The translations under genes and the position numbers were made by a program. The notes beneath the pieces are model-generated. The model saw only the letters and a program-made list of their open reading frames with translations, made no database searches and was not told where the DNA came from. From positions 1,000,300 to 1,064,299 of the forward strand of contig NZ_CM001489.1 in assembly GCF_000262465.1 (NCBI RefSeq): a DNA stretch of 64,000 nucleotides, in the 5' to 3' direction. How positions within the stretch are numbered: the stretch's first letter is position 1; each line of letters starts with the position of its first letter. This DNA comes from Frankia sp. QA3 (GTDB lineage Bacteria; Actinomycetota; Actinomycetes; Frankiales; Frankiaceae). Positions 18,059 to 27,549 of the stretch are shown piece after piece.

Positions 18059-19008
18059 CCGCTCCCGACCTTCGCCCCAGCCCCACCGGCGCGGCCCATC
18101 GGCGAGGACCGTTCACCAAGGGCGACCGGGTGCAGCTCACCGATCCCAAGGGGCGTAAGCACACCGTCGTCCTGGAACCGGGCAAGCAGTTCCACACCCA
18201 CCGCGGCGCCGTCGAGCACGACGCGCTGCTCGGCCAGCCCGAGGGCATCGTCGTCACCAGCACCGGCGGCACCGACTACCTTGCGCTGCGCCCCCTGCTC
18301 GTCGACTTCGTGCTGTCCATGCCCCGCGGGGCGACCGTCGTCTACCCCAAGGACGCGGCCCAGATCGTCACCTACGCGGACATCTTCCCCGGGGCCCGGG
18401 TGCTCGAGGCCGGCGTCGGTTCGGGCGCGCTGTCCTGCTCCCTGCTGCGCACCATCGGCGATGCGGGGCGGCTGGTCTCCTACGAGCGGCGGGAGGACTT
18501 CGCCGCCATCGCCCAGCGCAACATCGAGACGTTCTTCGGCGGTCCGCATCCGGCGCACACGGTGATCGTCGGCGACCTGGCCGAGACGACCGAGCGGGAC
18601 ATCGACCGGGTCGTCCTCGACATGCTCGCGCCCTGGGACGTCGTGGACGCCGTCAGCGCGGCGCTCGTGCCCGGTGGGGTGGTCTGCGCCTACGTCGCCA
18701 CCACGACGCAGCTGTCCCGCATCGTGGAGACCCTGCGGGCGCACGGCACGTTCGCCGAGCCCGCCGCCTGGGAGACGATGATGCGGGACTGGCATGTCGA
18801 GGGCCTTGCGGTCCGCCCCGGCCACCGCATGGTCGGCCACACGGGCTTCCTCGTCACCGCGCGCCGCCTCGCCGACGGGGTCACCCCCCCGGTCCGCCGC
18901 CGGCGGCCAGCGAAGGGCGCCCTCGGCGAGCCGGTCGCCGTGGCCCCTCCCGGTGCGCAGCCCTCGGCCGACGGGACCGCGGAGGACGGGATCAACTCCG
19001 CCGACTAG
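18055..19008 (+). CDS. trmI: tRNA (adenine(58)-N1)-methyltransferase
   Basis: TrmI methylates N1 of A58 in the T-loop of tRNA with S-adenosylmethionine. The Rossmann-type binding motif is ARVLEAGVGSGALSCSLLR (about residues 118-136), with the acidic SAM contact YERREDF and motif IV VVLDMLAPWDVVD. The N-terminal beta domain (GPFTKGDRVQLTDPKGRKHT) is typical of the actinobacterial enzyme (Rv2118c in M. tuberculosis). GTG 18055 overlaps the preceding TGA by the sequence GTGA, typical of translational coupling. The tail beyond residue 280 is basic then Pro/Ala-rich and probably disordered. Confidence 0.94.
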   Translation: MTAPDLRPSPTGAAHRRGPFTKGDRVQLTDPKGRKHTVVLEPGKQFHTHRGAVEHDALLGQPEGIVVTSTGGTDYLALRPLLVDFVLSMPRGATVVYPKDAAQIVTYADIFPGARVLEAGVGSGALSCSLLRTIGDAGRLVSYERREDFAAIAQRNIETFFGGPHPAHTVIVGDLAETTERDIDRVVLDMLAPWDVVDAVSAALVPGGVVCAYVATTTQLSRIVETLRAHGTFAEPAAWETMMRDWHVEGLAVRPGHRMVGHTGFLVTARRLADGVTPPVRRRRPAKGALGEPVAVAPPGAQPSADGTAEDGINSAD

Positions 19009-19235
19009 GCAACCCAGGCCCTGGATCAGGCCGGGGCCGGCGGGTGTGGGGCCCGCACGGGGGGCTGCGGGCGAGGGCTGACTCCGCCCCTGGCCCGAGT
19101 GGCCTCGCGGCGAGTGATTCCTGAGCGAGCAGTCGCCGCGGGCGCTGATCGGGTGACTCGGGAGACGGGGTTGCCCCGGGCTCGGGGCGAGCCACCGATC
19201 ATCGGATATTCGTGTGTTTCGGTGACTAGCCGCGC

Positions 19236-19325
19236 ACGGAGTCACGCCGAGGCCTGGATACGGTTTTCGGCCCGACAACCGTGCCGAAGCCTCGGCGCGA
19301 TCTGGCCGCGATCTGGCCGGGAATC
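19236..19325. repeat. Dispersed hairpin element, copy 2
   Basis: Inverted repeat with arms at about 19244-19269 and 19273-19298. Core cgccgaggcct...acggtttt, loop cggccc-like, then caaccgtgccgaagcctcggcg. A conserved cggagtca precedes it, and two copies of cgatctggccg follow. It lies in the 410-base gap between trmI and the convergent ferredoxin gene; no gene is seen in the rest of that gap. Confidence 0.85.
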
Positions 19326-19418
19326 ACGCTGGCATGCCGGCAGGGTCCGACGAGCCCTGGCCGGGGTCACGAGGACGGTGCGGAACCGCTCGTCCGGTGG
19401 CCGGATCGCCCCGCGACG

Positions 19419-19742
19419 TCAGCTCAGGGGGCCGCCGGCCTCCAGGGTGCCGTCCGGGCGCTCGACGTAGATGCACGTCCCCGGACACTCGTCGGCCGCG
19501 TCGACGACCGCGTCCACGACGGGGAGGGGGATTGGCACGTACGCTCCTGCGGCTGTCTGGAGCTCGCCGACCTCATCCTTGACGTAGGCCAGCCCGTCGA
19601 CGTCGAACTCGAAGACGCTCGGGGCGAGCTGGACGCACAGACCGTCGCCGGTGCAGGCGTTCTGGTCGACCCGCACGCGCAGGCCTGCCGAAACGCCCGG
19701 CTTCGCTGGAGTTGCCACAGGGCTCCGATCTTCTGTCACCAT
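19419..19742 (-). CDS. 3Fe-4S-type ferredoxin
   Basis: 107-residue small electron carrier. The cluster cysteines are in [13 protein letters not shown] and [13 protein letters not shown], the C-x5-C ... CP spacing of single-cluster (3Fe-4S) actinobacterial ferredoxins that often serve P450s. There is an unusual 18-residue spacer before the last cysteine block. It is divergent from arc across 119 bases, a conserved position in related genomes (inference from memory of gene order), so the two promoters share that spacer. No redox partner lies next to it. The start at 19742 (MVTEDRSP) fits, and no closer start is better. Confidence 0.88.
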   Translation of the reverse strand: MVTEDRSPVATPAKPGVSAGLRVRVDQNACTGDGLCVQLAPSVFEFDVDGLAYVKDEVGELQTAAGAYVPIPLPVVDAVVDAADECPGTCIYVERPDGTLEAGGPLS

Positions 19743-19861
19743 GGCACCGTAACCCGCTGTTTACGGCAAAGCTTGGCCGTCCTTGCGCGACCGGCCTGCC
19801 AGCGGCGGTCACAACGGTAGTGTGGGTGCGTCCCGGTCAGCACGGGGGAGGTGGAGGCGCA

Positions 19862-21667
19862 GTGTCCGGTCCCCGTTCGGGCTCTGGCTCCGGTGGGAGC
19901 ACGGGTCGTCCAGGTGATGCCGAATCACGGCGGTCGGCGTACGAGAAGGAAGCACACGAGCTCACGACGCAGGTCGCCTTCCTGGAAGAGGAAGTGGCCA
20001 TGCTGCGGCGTAGGTTGTCCGAATCGCCCAGGCAGGTCAGGGTGCTGGAGGAACGCCTCGCGGAGGTTCAGGCCGAGCTGTCGTCCGCCACGGGACAGAA
20101 CGACAGACTCGTCGCCACCCTCCGGGAGGCGCGCGACCAGATCGTCACCCTGAAGGAGGAGGTCGACAGACTCGCGCAGCCGCCCAGCGGCTACGGGATC
20201 TTCGTCTCCCGGTATGACGACGGCACCGTCGACGTGTTCACTCAGGGCAGAAAGCTCCGGGTGACCGTGTCGCCGAGTGTCGACGTCGGATCGCTCCTGC
20301 CTGGCCAGGAGGTCATGCTCAACGAGGCCCTCAACGTCGTCGAGGCGCGCTCGTTCGAGCGGCAGGGCGAGATCGTCCTGCTCAAGGAAGTCCTCGAAAG
20401 CGGTGACCGAGCACTGGTGGTCGGTCATACCGACGAGGAGCGGGTGGTCATGCTGGCCCAGCCGCTGCTCGACGGTCCGATCCGCGCAGGGGACTCGTTG
20501 TTGATCGAGCCCCGCTCCGGCTACGCCTTCGAGCGGGTCCCGAAGTCCGAGGTCGAGGAGCTCGTGCTCGAAGAGGTCCCCGACATCGGGTACGAGCAGA
20601 TCGGCGGGCTGAAGAGCCAGATCGAGTCGATCCGCGACTCGGTGGAGTTGCCGTTCCTGCACAAGGATCTCTACCGGGAGCATCAGCTCAAGCCGCCGAA
20701 GGGTGTGCTGCTCTACGGCCCGCCCGGCTGTGGCAAGACGCTGATCGCGAAGGCGGTCGCCAACTCGTTGGCCAAGAAGGTTGAGGCGATCACCGGCCAG
20801 GGCAACGGCCGGGCGTTCTTCCTCAATATCAAGGGCCCCGAGCTGCTCAACAAGTTCGTCGGCGAGACCGAGCGGCAGATCCGGCTGGTGTTCCAGCGGG
20901 CGCGCGAGAAGGCATCCGAGGGGATGCCGGTGATCGTGTTCTTCGATGAGATGGACTCGATCTTCCGGACCCGCGGCTCGGGTGTGTCCTCGGACGTGGA
21001 GAACACGATCGTTCCGCAGCTGCTCAGCGAGATCGACGGCGTCGAGCAGCTCGAGAACGTCATCGTGATCGGCGCGTCCAACCGCGAGGACATGATCGAC
21101 CCGGCGATCCTGCGGCCGGGCCGGCTCGACGTGAAGATCAAGGTGGAGCGCCCCGACGCCGAGGCGGCTCGCGACATCTTCGCGAAGTACGTCCTGCCCA
21201 GCCTGCCGCTCTACCCGGAGGACCTCGCCGAGTTCGAGGGCAACCGAGATGCCACGGTCGCCGCGATGATCCAGCGCGTTGTCGAGCGGATGTACGCGGA
21301 GAGCGAGGAGAACCGCTTCCTCGAGGTGACCTACGCCAACGGCGACAAGGAGGTCCTGTACTTCAAGGACTTCAACTCGGGCGCGATGATCGAGAACATC
21401 GTTGCCCGCGCCAAGAAGATGTCGGTCAAGGCGCACATCGAGGGCGGTCTCAAGGGTCTGCGCATGCAGTACCTGCTCGCTGCCTGCTTGGACGAGTTCA
21501 AGGAGAACGAGGACCTGCCGAACACGACCAACCCGGACGACTGGGCCCGGATCTCCGGCAAGAAGGGCGAGCGGATCGTCTACATCCGTACGCTCGTCAC
21601 CGGGACGAAGGGCACCGAGGCCGGCCGCTCCATCGACACCATCGCGAACACCGGCCAGTACCTGTAA
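19862..21667 (+). CDS. arc: AAA ATPase forming ring-shaped complexes (Mpa/ARC), proteasomal unfoldase
   Basis: ARC (Mpa in mycobacteria) is the hexameric ATPase that binds pupylated proteins through its N-terminal coiled coil, unfolds them and feeds them to the 20S core. Order: Gly/Ser-rich start; coiled coil at about residues 25-100 ([20 protein letters not shown]); tandem OB domains (about 105-250); AAA domain with Walker A GPPGCGKT (286-293), Walker [13 protein letters not shown] and arginine-finger segment [17 protein letters not shown]. The C terminus ends GQYL, the penultimate-tyrosine tail that docks on the proteasome alpha ring. GTG 19862 is preceded by gggggaggtggag. Upstream in-frame residues look like non-coding sequence. 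Confidence 0.96.
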   Translation: MSGPRSGSGSGGSTGRPGDAESRRSAYEKEAHELTTQVAFLEEEVAMLRRRLSESPRQVRVLEERLAEVQAELSSATGQNDRLVATLREARDQIVTLKEEVDRLAQPPSGYGIFVSRYDDGTVDVFTQGRKLRVTVSPSVDVGSLLPGQEVMLNEALNVVEARSFERQGEIVLLKEVLESGDRALVVGHTDEERVVMLAQPLLDGPIRAGDSLLIEPRSGYAFERVPKSEVEELVLEEVPDIGYEQIGGLKSQIESIRDSVELPFLHKDLYREHQLKPPKGVLLYGPPGCGKTLIAKAVANSLAKKVEAITGQGNGRAFFLNIKGPELLNKFVGETERQIRLVFQRAREKASEGMPVIVFFDEMDSIFRTRGSGVSSDVENTIVPQLLSEIDGVEQLENVIVIGASNREDMIDPAILRPGRLDVKIKVERPDAEAARDIFAKYVLPSLPLYPEDLAEFEGNRDATVAAMIQRVVERMYAESEENRFLEVTYANGDKEVLYFKDFNSGAMIENIVARAKKMSVKAHIEGGLKGLRMQYLLAACLDEFKENEDLPNTTNPDDWARISGKKGERIVYIRTLVTGTKGTEAGRSIDTIANTGQYL

Positions 21668-21693
21668 CGGCCGGCGGACCACGCCGCGCGGTT

Positions 21694-21779
21694 CCACCGC
21701 GGTCACACTGACGGTGTGACCGCGGTGGGCGGCACGTCCTGCACTCCGGCGCCCGGGACCCCAAGCGGTCCCGGGCGCC
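21694..21779 (+). terminator. Two perfect hairpins downstream of arc
   Basis: Hairpin 1 has 15-bp perfect arms 21694-21708 and 21714-21728 with loop tgacg. Hairpin 2 has 13-bp perfect arms 21748-21760 and 21767-21779 with loop ccaagc. They begin 27 bases after the arc stop. Neither has a U-tract, which is common for strong actinobacterial terminators. They probably separate arc transcription from dop. Confidence 0.75.
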
Positions 21780-21797
21780 GCGGCATGCGCGGGACGC

Positions 21798-22035
21798 CGC
21801 GGCCACCCACCTGTGAGGTCGCGGCCACCCACCTGTGAGGTACAGCCCCCCACACGGCAGGAGGCCGCCTGCCGTGTGGCGCTGCCCTCGCCGGGCTGCG
21901 GTCCGCCCCTGAGACTGCGGTCCGCCCCTGAGGCGGTGGCTCGCTTCTGAGGCTGTGGCCGTGTCGCTGAGGCTGTGGCCCTGTCGGTGAGGCTGTGGCG
22001 TGTCGCTGAGGCTGTGGCCCTGTCGGTGAGGCCGC
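21798..22035. repeat. Two tandem-repeat tracts between arc and dop
   Basis: A 22-bp unit (cgcggccacccacctgtgaggt) is present twice at 21798-21841. At about 21900-22035 a 17-20 bp unit built on tgaggctgtggccctgtcgg is repeated five or six times with drift. The 642-base gap between arc and dop holds these repeats, the two hairpins and a 14-bp palindrome, but no supported gene. Confidence 0.8.
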
Positions 22036-22260
22036 GCGGCCTCGTTCGTGCGGCTGCGGCCCACTGAGGAGGGCCGTCGCCGAGGTGCGCCGCCACCTGC
22101 ATGGGGTGCCACCCGCGGGCCGGTTGCGGCGCGATTCGGCCCGGCCCAGGGTGCCCCCGATCGGGGGATCCCCGGGCCCCGGGCGGGTCCGGGTCGGATG
22201 TTCGCGGCGCGGATCTGTGTAGCCCGGGAGGGGACCGCCCGCATCGCCCAGAACAAACAA

Positions 22261-22274
22261 GCCGGACGTCCGGC
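22261..22274. promoter_or_regulatory. 14-bp perfect palindrome upstream of dop
   Basis: gccggacgtccggc is perfectly self-complementary and ends 35 bases before the dop GTG. Between it and the start, ctacgcttgcaga could contain a -10-like hexamer (tacgct) close to the GTG, which would leave dop nearly leaderless. Candidate operator; no regulator is assigned. Confidence 0.4.
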
Positions 22275-22309
22275 TAACCGACCGCCCGCGCAGCACCTAC
22301 GCTTGCAGA

Positions 22310-23827
22310 GTGAGCGCGCGCCGGATCATGGGAATCGAGACCGAGTACGGAGTGTCGGTGCCCGGTCAGCCGAACACCAATCAGATGTTGGCCTCGTCGT
22401 TGGTGGTGAACTCCTATGCCAACCGAACGTCGGCCTCGGGCAGTCGCGCCCGGTGGGACTTCGAAGAGGAATCGCCGCTGCGGGACGCGAGAGGCTTCGA
22501 GCTGCCCCGGGAGCCCGCGGTCGATCCCAGCGCGCCTGCCAACGAGGACGACCTGGGCCTCGCCAACGTCATCCTGACCAACGGGGCGCGGCTCTATGTC
22601 GATCACGCGCATCCGGAGTTCTCCTCGCCCGAGGTCACCAACCCGCGTGACGTCGTGCTGTGGGACAAGGCCGGTGAAAGGGTGATGGCGGAGGCGGCGC
22701 GGCGCGCCCTGACGGTGCCGGGCTCGAAGCCCGTGAACCTGTACAAGAACAACACCGACAACAAGGGCGTCTCCTACGGCTGCCACGAGAACTACCTCAT
22801 GGCCCGGTCGACCCCGTTCGGGGAGATCGTCCGCAACCTCACCCCGTTTTTCGTCTCCCGCCAGGTCGTCTGCGGTGCCGGCCGGGTCGGCCTCGGTGTA
22901 GACAGCCGCGCGGCCGGCTTCCAGATCAGCCAGCGGGCCGACTTCTTCGAGGTCGAGGTGGGCTTGGAGACGACGCTGAAGCGGCCGATCATCAACACCC
23001 GCGACGAGCCGCACGCCGACCCGGAAAAGTACCGCCGGCTGCACGTCATCATCGGCGACGCGAACATGAGCGAGGTCGCCACCTACCTGAAGGTGGGGAC
23101 GACGTCGCTGGTCCTCGCCATGATCGAGGATGGCTGGTTCAGCGTCGACCTGTCCGTGGACGGCCCGGTGGCGGCGCTGCGGGCGATCTCGCACGACCCC
23201 TCGCTCAAGCACCTGGTGACGCTGCGCGACGGGCGGAAGATGACCGGCGTCCAGCTGCAGATGGAGTACTTCGAGCAGGCCCGCAAGTACGTGGAGAACC
23301 GGTTCGGTTCGGACGTCGACCCGCAGACCGCCGACATCCTCTCCCGCTGGGAGTCGGTCCTCGGCCGCCTCGAGGTGGACCCGATGAGCTGCGCCCGGGA
23401 ACTCGACTGGGTCGCCAAGCTGTCGATCCTGGAGGGGTACCGCTCGCGTGACAGCCTGGACTGGGATTCGCCCCGCCTGGAGCTCGTCGACCTGCAGTAC
23501 CACGACGTGCGGCCGGACAAGGGTCTGTACAACCGCCTGGTCGCCCGGGGCCGGTTCGATCTGGTCGTCAGCGAGGACGAGGTGACTCGGGCGATGACCG
23601 AGCCGCCGGAGGACACTCGGGCGTTCTTCCGTGGCCGCTGCCTCGCCCGCTACCCGCAGCAGGTCGCCGCGGCGTCCTGGGACTCGGTCATCTTCGACAT
23701 CGGCCGGGACTCGCTGCAGCGGGTGCCGACGCTGGAGCCGCTGCGGGGGACCAAGGCACACGTGGGCGAGCTGCTGGACCGCTGCGCCACCGCCACGGAC
23801 CTGGTCGACGCGTTGGCCGGCCGCTGA
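22310..23827 (+). CDS. dop: Depupylase/deamidase of Pup
   Basis: Dop removes Pup from tagged proteins and, where Pup ends in Gln, deamidates it to Glu. It is a carboxylate-amine ligase-fold relative of glutamine synthetase and PafA. Seen are the ATP/Mg glutamates in [14 protein letters not shown], the Dop-specific insertion (about residues 35-80, rich in Asn/Ser/Arg then acidic), the catalytic Asp region [34 protein letters not shown] and [13 protein letters not shown]. 505 residues is the normal Dop length and longer than PafA, the main reason to assign Dop here. GTG 22310 has no strong ribosome site; ATG 22328 is an alternative. Confidence 0.95.
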   Translation: MSARRIMGIETEYGVSVPGQPNTNQMLASSLVVNSYANRTSASGSRARWDFEEESPLRDARGFELPREPAVDPSAPANEDDLGLANVILTNGARLYVDHAHPEFSSPEVTNPRDVVLWDKAGERVMAEAARRALTVPGSKPVNLYKNNTDNKGVSYGCHENYLMARSTPFGEIVRNLTPFFVSRQVVCGAGRVGLGVDSRAAGFQISQRADFFEVEVGLETTLKRPIINTRDEPHADPEKYRRLHVIIGDANMSEVATYLKVGTTSLVLAMIEDGWFSVDLSVDGPVAALRAISHDPSLKHLVTLRDGRKMTGVQLQMEYFEQARKYVENRFGSDVDPQTADILSRWESVLGRLEVDPMSCARELDWVAKLSILEGYRSRDSLDWDSPRLELVDLQYHDVRPDKGLYNRLVARGRFDLVVSEDEVTRAMTEPPEDTRAFFRGRCLARYPQQVAAASWDSVIFDIGRDSLQRVPTLEPLRGTKAHVGELLDRCATATDLVDALAGR

Positions 23828-23870
23828 GCCGACCGGCGCGGCCGGTTCCCGCCGCCCTCGGCCAGCGGCC

Positions 23871-23925
23871 CGCGCCGGGCCGACCGCGCCGGGCCGACCG
23901 CGCCGGGCCGACCGCGCCGGGCCGG
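23871..23925. repeat. 14-bp tandem repeat upstream of pup
   Basis: About four copies of cgcgccgggccgac lie 44 bases after the dop stop, within the 249-base dop-pup spacer. The pup promoter probably lies in the less GC-rich DNA after 23930; a gggatagtgt sequence near 24040 could be its -10 region. Confidence 0.85.
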
Positions 23926-24076
23926 TGATTGCTGCCTGCTGACCTGCGCGCGTTGCGCCCTGGGCGGACGTCGCGACGAGACGGTCAGTTCGTGATGGAG
24001 TGGACCTCTCACCGATCCGGCTGATGGTGTCGGTGGGGCGGGATAGTGTCGCGCCAGGCGATCGAAGGAGGGCTTC

Positions 24077-24292
24077 ATGGCCACCAGGGACAGCGGCGGG
24101 CAGCAGCACACCAACCGGCGTGCGGACGAGGCCGACGAGGTCACGACCGAGGACAACGACGCCTCCGACCTCAAGGAGCGGCACGAGAAGCTGTCCGAGG
24201 ACGTCGACTCGCTCCTCGACGAGATCGACGACGTCCTCGAGGAGAACGCCGAGGAGTTTGTGAAGGGCTACGTCCAGAAGGGCGGCGAGTGA
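24077..24292 (+). CDS. pup: Prokaryotic ubiquitin-like protein Pup, ending GGE
   Basis: Small disordered modifier that PafA attaches through its C-terminal glutamate to lysines of target proteins. 71 residues, mostly acidic, with a coiled-coil-forming segment that meets ARC (SDLKERHEKLSEDVDSLLDE) and the conserved end EEFVKGYVQKGGE. The final codon is gag (Glu), not Gln as in M. tuberculosis Pup, so deamidation by Dop is not required before conjugation. A strong ribosome site, aaggaggg, lies 7 bases before ATG 24077. A hairpin follows 58 bases downstream, and prcB is 610 bases away. Confidence 0.97.
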   Translation: MATRDSGGQQHTNRRADEADEVTTEDNDASDLKERHEKLSEDVDSLLDEIDDVLEENAEEFVKGYVQKGGE

Positions 24293-24349
24293 CCGCGGGG
24301 CGCTGGCCCCGGCGCCGGCAGGGCTGAGGCCCTCGCCGCGCAGACGGTC

Positions 24350-24378
24350 TGCCCCGGGCGCCGGGCGCGCCCGGGGCA
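24350..24378 (+). terminator. Hairpin downstream of pup
   Basis: Perfect 11-bp arms tgccccgggcg / cgcccggggca around a 7-base loop, 58 bases after the pup stop. There is no T-run. It would end or attenuate pup transcription before the proteasome genes. Confidence 0.6.
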
Positions 24379-24902
24379 CCGAACGCCCGGGGCACCGAAG
24401 GTGCCTCCCGATCGTGGCGGTCGCTCCAGGTCGCCTGACCGCCGCCGGCCGGGTCGCCACCCGCCTCCCGCGCGCCGCCCGCCGGCACCGCCGGTGGGTG
24501 AGGCCGGGTCGCAGGTGATCCGCCGCACTGGGGAACCGTGTTTTCGCTCACCGTTGTGCCGCGCCGAGGCGGTCCGCGGGGTGCGGATCGTTGCTGGTCG
24601 CGTCGGCGGCGTCCCGAGCGTGCCCGGACAACCGTGATCCGCTGTGCGGCGGGCCGCCGGGTGCGGCCAGGCGCTGCCGCCGGATCGGCCGGGCGCCGGC
24701 GGACGTCCCGCGGGTGCTCCGCGGGGCCGATGCGAGGTCGGTGCGCCGCGGGCTGATCGCTGTCGATCACCCGGCCGGTCGCCCTGGCGGACCGCACCGG
24801 GAGGCGATGGCCCTATGTTGTGCTCATGCGCACGTCGCCCGCGGTTCCCGGAGACGACCGGGAGGCCGGGGCCCGTGTGACCGTCTATCGGAAGGGGGAT
24901 GC
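24379..24902. other. Spacer between pup and prcB, no gene supported
   Basis: Just after the pup hairpin the motif gcccggggcaccgaa occurs twice. Open frames across the spacer are Arg/Pro/Gly-rich with no family resemblance. Pup and prcBA are much closer together in mycobacteria. A separate prcBA promoter is likely here, with the ribosome site aaggggg just before GTG 24903. Confidence 0.5.
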
Positions 24903-25727
24903 GTGGCTGATCCATTGGGTGGCGCCGGGCGCCTACCGGCTGTGTTCATGACACCGGGAACCTCGTCGTTCACCGATTTCCTGTCGCAGTCGGCGCCGCA
25001 CCTGCTGCCTGGGGCCCAGGGTGGCCTGCCGGGCCCTGTCACCGAGGTGGCGCACGGCACGACGATCGTGGCGGTGACCTTTCCCGGTGGTGTGATCATG
25101 GCCGGTGACCGGCGGGCGACGCAGGGGCACATGATCGCCCAGCGGGACGTCGAGAAGGTGCACCACGCCGACGACTTCTCCTGCGTGGGCTACGCCGGCA
25201 CGGCCGGGGTCGGCGCCGAGCTGATCCGGCTGTTCCAGGTGGAGCTGGAGCACTACGAGAAGATCGAGGGCGCGACCCTGAGCCTGGACGCCAAGGCCAA
25301 CCGGCTGGCGGCCATGGTCAAGGGCAACCTTCCGATGGCCCTGCAGGGTCTCGCCGTCGTTCCCCTGTTCGCCGGCTACGACCCGGACCTGGACAAGGGC
25401 CGGATCTTCTCCTACGACATCGCCGCGGCTAAGTCCGAGGAGCGGACGTACGAGTCCATCGGCTCCGGCTCGGTGTTCGCGAAGGGCTCGCTGAAGAAGC
25501 TCTTCCGCGCCGACCAGTCCCAGGCCGACGCGGTCCGCATCGCGCTGGAGGCCCTCTACGACGCCGCCGACGACGACTCGGCCACCGGCGGCCCGGACTC
25601 GATCCGCAAGCTGTACCCGATCGTCGCGTCGGTCACGTCCGACGGGTACCGGCGCTACGGCGACGATGAGGTAGAACCCGTGGTGACCGCCATCATCGCG
25701 GACCGTTCCACGAGCGCGGGAGGCTGA
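24903..25727 (+). CDS. prcB: 20S proteasome beta subunit
   Basis: Catalytic subunit of the 20S core particle. It is made as a precursor whose propeptide (about 52 residues here) is cut to expose the N-terminal threonine in AHG-TTIVAV (Thr53). Other active-site residues are visible: the Asp in MAGDRRAT and the Lys-equivalent region [20 protein letters not shown]. The tail [23 protein letters not shown] is typical. GTG 24903 is supported by an upstream aaggggg and by the usual actinobacterial start ([18 protein letters not shown]); ATG 24948 is an alternative. prcA follows with one intervening base, so the pair is translationally linked. Confidence 0.96.
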   Translation: MADPLGGAGRLPAVFMTPGTSSFTDFLSQSAPHLLPGAQGGLPGPVTEVAHGTTIVAVTFPGGVIMAGDRRATQGHMIAQRDVEKVHHADDFSCVGYAGTAGVGAELIRLFQVELEHYEKIEGATLSLDAKANRLAAMVKGNLPMALQGLAVVPLFAGYDPDLDKGRIFSYDIAAAKSEERTYESIGSGSVFAKGSLKKLFRADQSQADAVRIALEALYDAADDDSATGGPDSIRKLYPIVASVTSDGYRRYGDDEVEPVVTAIIADRSTSAGG

Positions 25728-25728
25728 C

Positions 25729-26454
25729 GTGACCATGCCGTTCGGATACGCGAGCCCCGAACAGCAGGTCCGCGACAAGTCCGAGTACGCGCGCAAGGGC
25801 ATCGCGCGCGGGCGCAGCGTCGTCGTCATCACCTACGCGGACGGGATCCTGTTCGTCGCCGAGAACCCCTCGGCGACCCTGCACAAGATCAGCGAGATCT
25901 ACGACCGCATCGCGTTCGCCGCCGTGGGCAAGTACAACGAGTTCGAGAACCTGCGCACGGCGGGCATCCGCCTGATGGACTCCCGCGGCTACATGTACGA
26001 CCGGCGCGACGTGACCAGCCGCGCCCTGGCCAACGCCTACGCGCAGACCCTCGGCGCGATCTTCACCGAGAGCGTGAAGCCCTACGAGGTCGAGATCGTG
26101 GTGGCCGAGGTCGGTCGGACCAGCGGCGATGACAAGATCTACAAGCTGACGTTCGACGGATCGATCGCCGACGAACGGGGCTTCGTCGCGATCGGCGGGG
26201 CCTCCGACCAGGTCACGACCTCGCTGAAGGAGCACCACCGGGACGGCCAGCCCCTCGCCGACGCCCTGCGGGTCGCCGTGCGGGCGCTGACCGTCAGCGT
26301 GCCGCCGGGCCTGCCGCAGAACGGCGAGCGGGTGCTCACCGAGGCCAACCTGGAGGTCGGGATGCTCGACCGCACCCGCTCCAGGCGGCAGTTCAAGCGG
26401 ATCGCCGGCACCGCCCTCGCCGAGCTGCTCGCCCAGACCGCCACGTCCTCCTGA
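25729..26454 (+). CDS. prcA: 20S proteasome alpha subunit
   Basis: Structural alpha subunit forming the gated outer rings that contact ARC. The N terminus [22 protein letters not shown] contains the gating peptide and helix H0. [20 protein letters not shown] and [20 protein letters not shown] are alpha-family signatures. There is no catalytic threonine, as expected. GTG 25729 starts right after the prcB stop; ATG 25735 is the other possible start. The order prcB-prcA is standard for actinobacteria. The last 20 residues ([20 protein letters not shown]) are shorter than in some relatives. Confidence 0.96.
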   Translation: MTMPFGYASPEQQVRDKSEYARKGIARGRSVVVITYADGILFVAENPSATLHKISEIYDRIAFAAVGKYNEFENLRTAGIRLMDSRGYMYDRRDVTSRALANAYAQTLGAIFTESVKPYEVEIVVAEVGRTSGDDKIYKLTFDGSIADERGFVAIGGASDQVTTSLKEHHRDGQPLADALRVAVRALTVSVPPGLPQNGERVLTEANLEVGMLDRTRSRRQFKRIAGTALAELLAQTATSS

Positions 26455-26518
26455 CCGACCGCGTCGGTCGGTCCGGTCGGGGCCCATGGGGCGACCGCCG
26501 GACCGGCCGGGTGGCCGC

Positions 26519-27304
26519 TCAGCGCGGGCGGACGTGCTCGTCGAGGAAGGCGAGCGCCCGGGACCAGGCGTCCGCCGCGGCGACCGGGCGGTACACCGCC
26601 TCCCGGTCGTCGCTGTGGAAGGCGTGTCCCGCGCCCGGGTAGCTGACGAGCTCCGTCGGCACGCCGCTGCGGGCCGCCGCGGCCCGCAGCGCGGCGATCT
26701 CGTCCGTGCTGATCAGGTCGTCCTGTTCGCCGTACAGACCGAGCCACGGGCCGCGCAGCGCCGGGGCCGCCTCCACCAGCGGCGCCACCCCCGGCCAGTA
26801 CGGCGTGCTCACCCCGCCGCCGTAGAACGACACCGCCGCGGCCAGCGGGTGGCGGGTGGCGGTGTGCAGCGCGACGGTACCGCCCATGCAGAACCCGACG
26901 ATCGCGCTCTGCCCGGCGTCGAAGCCGGAGTCGGCGAGATGGGCCAGGGCGGCATCCACATCCGCGTCGATGCCCGTCCCGGTCAGACCCTCCATCGCCG
27001 GGATCGCCCCCGGCCAGCCGCCGGCCGGGTCGACCTCGTCCCGCCCGTCGCGGTGATACAGGTGCGGGGCCACGGTCAGCCAGCCGGCCCCGGCCAGCCG
27101 GTCGCACACGGACACCAGGTACGGGGTGATGCCACGGGCGTCCTGCACGACGACCACGCCACCCCGGGGCGGATCGTCCGCCGCGGGGGCGATGATCGTC
27201 AGTGGCACCGAGCCCCGCCGGGCGACCTCCGCCCGCAGGTGGCTCTTCAGGGTGCCGGTCTGGCTGGCTCGGCTGGACGTCGTGTCGTTCGTTCCGGTTG
27301 TCAT
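26519..27304 (-). CDS. Dienelactone hydrolase family protein
   Basis: Alpha/beta hydrolase of the dienelactone hydrolase group, 261 residues, cytoplasmic. The nucleophile elbow GFCMGG carries Cys; the catalytic Asp lies in GEQDDLIS and the His in GAGHAFHSD. These three match the Cys-Asp-His triad of DLH enzymes that open lactones in chloroaromatic degradation, but close relatives have varied esterase roles. ATG 27304 has a GGGGAAGG ribosome site 9 bases upstream; ATG 27313 is possible. It is convergent with prcA and divergent from the YhgE-like gene, and nothing in the context links it to pupylation. Confidence 0.9.
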   Translation of the reverse strand: MTTGTNDTTSSRASQTGTLKSHLRAEVARRGSVPLTIIAPAADDPPRGGVVVVQDARGITPYLVSVCDRLAGAGWLTVAPHLYHRDGRDEVDPAGGWPGAIPAMEGLTGTGIDADVDAALAHLADSGFDAGQSAIVGFCMGGTVALHTATRHPLAAAVSFYGGGVSTPYWPGVAPLVEAAPALRGPWLGLYGEQDDLISTDEIAALRAAAARSGVPTELVSYPGAGHAFHSDDREAVYRPVAAADAWSRALAFLDEHVRPR

Positions 27305-27442
27305 GGCGGCCATCCTTCCCCGTCGCCGCGCCCGTGACCGCCCGACTGGCATCAGACAGGCCACCGTCGCGGCAGATGTCGGCGCGCAACAACCGCGACG
27401 ACCGGCGCGGATCCCCCCACCCAGGCGCCCACGCGCTCCCGT

Positions 27443-27549
27443 CCGCAGGCTGCCGGACGGCGCCGGGAACCGCCGGGTGATGGCGGATCCGCCCTCACCC
27501 GCAGGCTGCCGGACGGCGCCGGGAACCGCCGGGTGATGGCGGATCCGCC
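27443..27549. repeat. 51-bp perfect direct repeat with 12-bp palindromes
   Basis: Two identical 51-bp copies (27443-27493 and 27499-27549), period 56, lie in the 459-base divergent spacer between the dienelactone hydrolase and the YhgE-like gene. Each copy ends with the perfect palindrome ggcggatccgcc (27482-27493 and 27538-27549). No gene is supported elsewhere in the spacer. Confidence 0.92.

Noticed and set aside
19925..22102. 725-codon minus-strand frame opposite arc
   Set aside because: Entirely explained as antisense of ARC, whose domains are complete; the ending part is repeat-derived.
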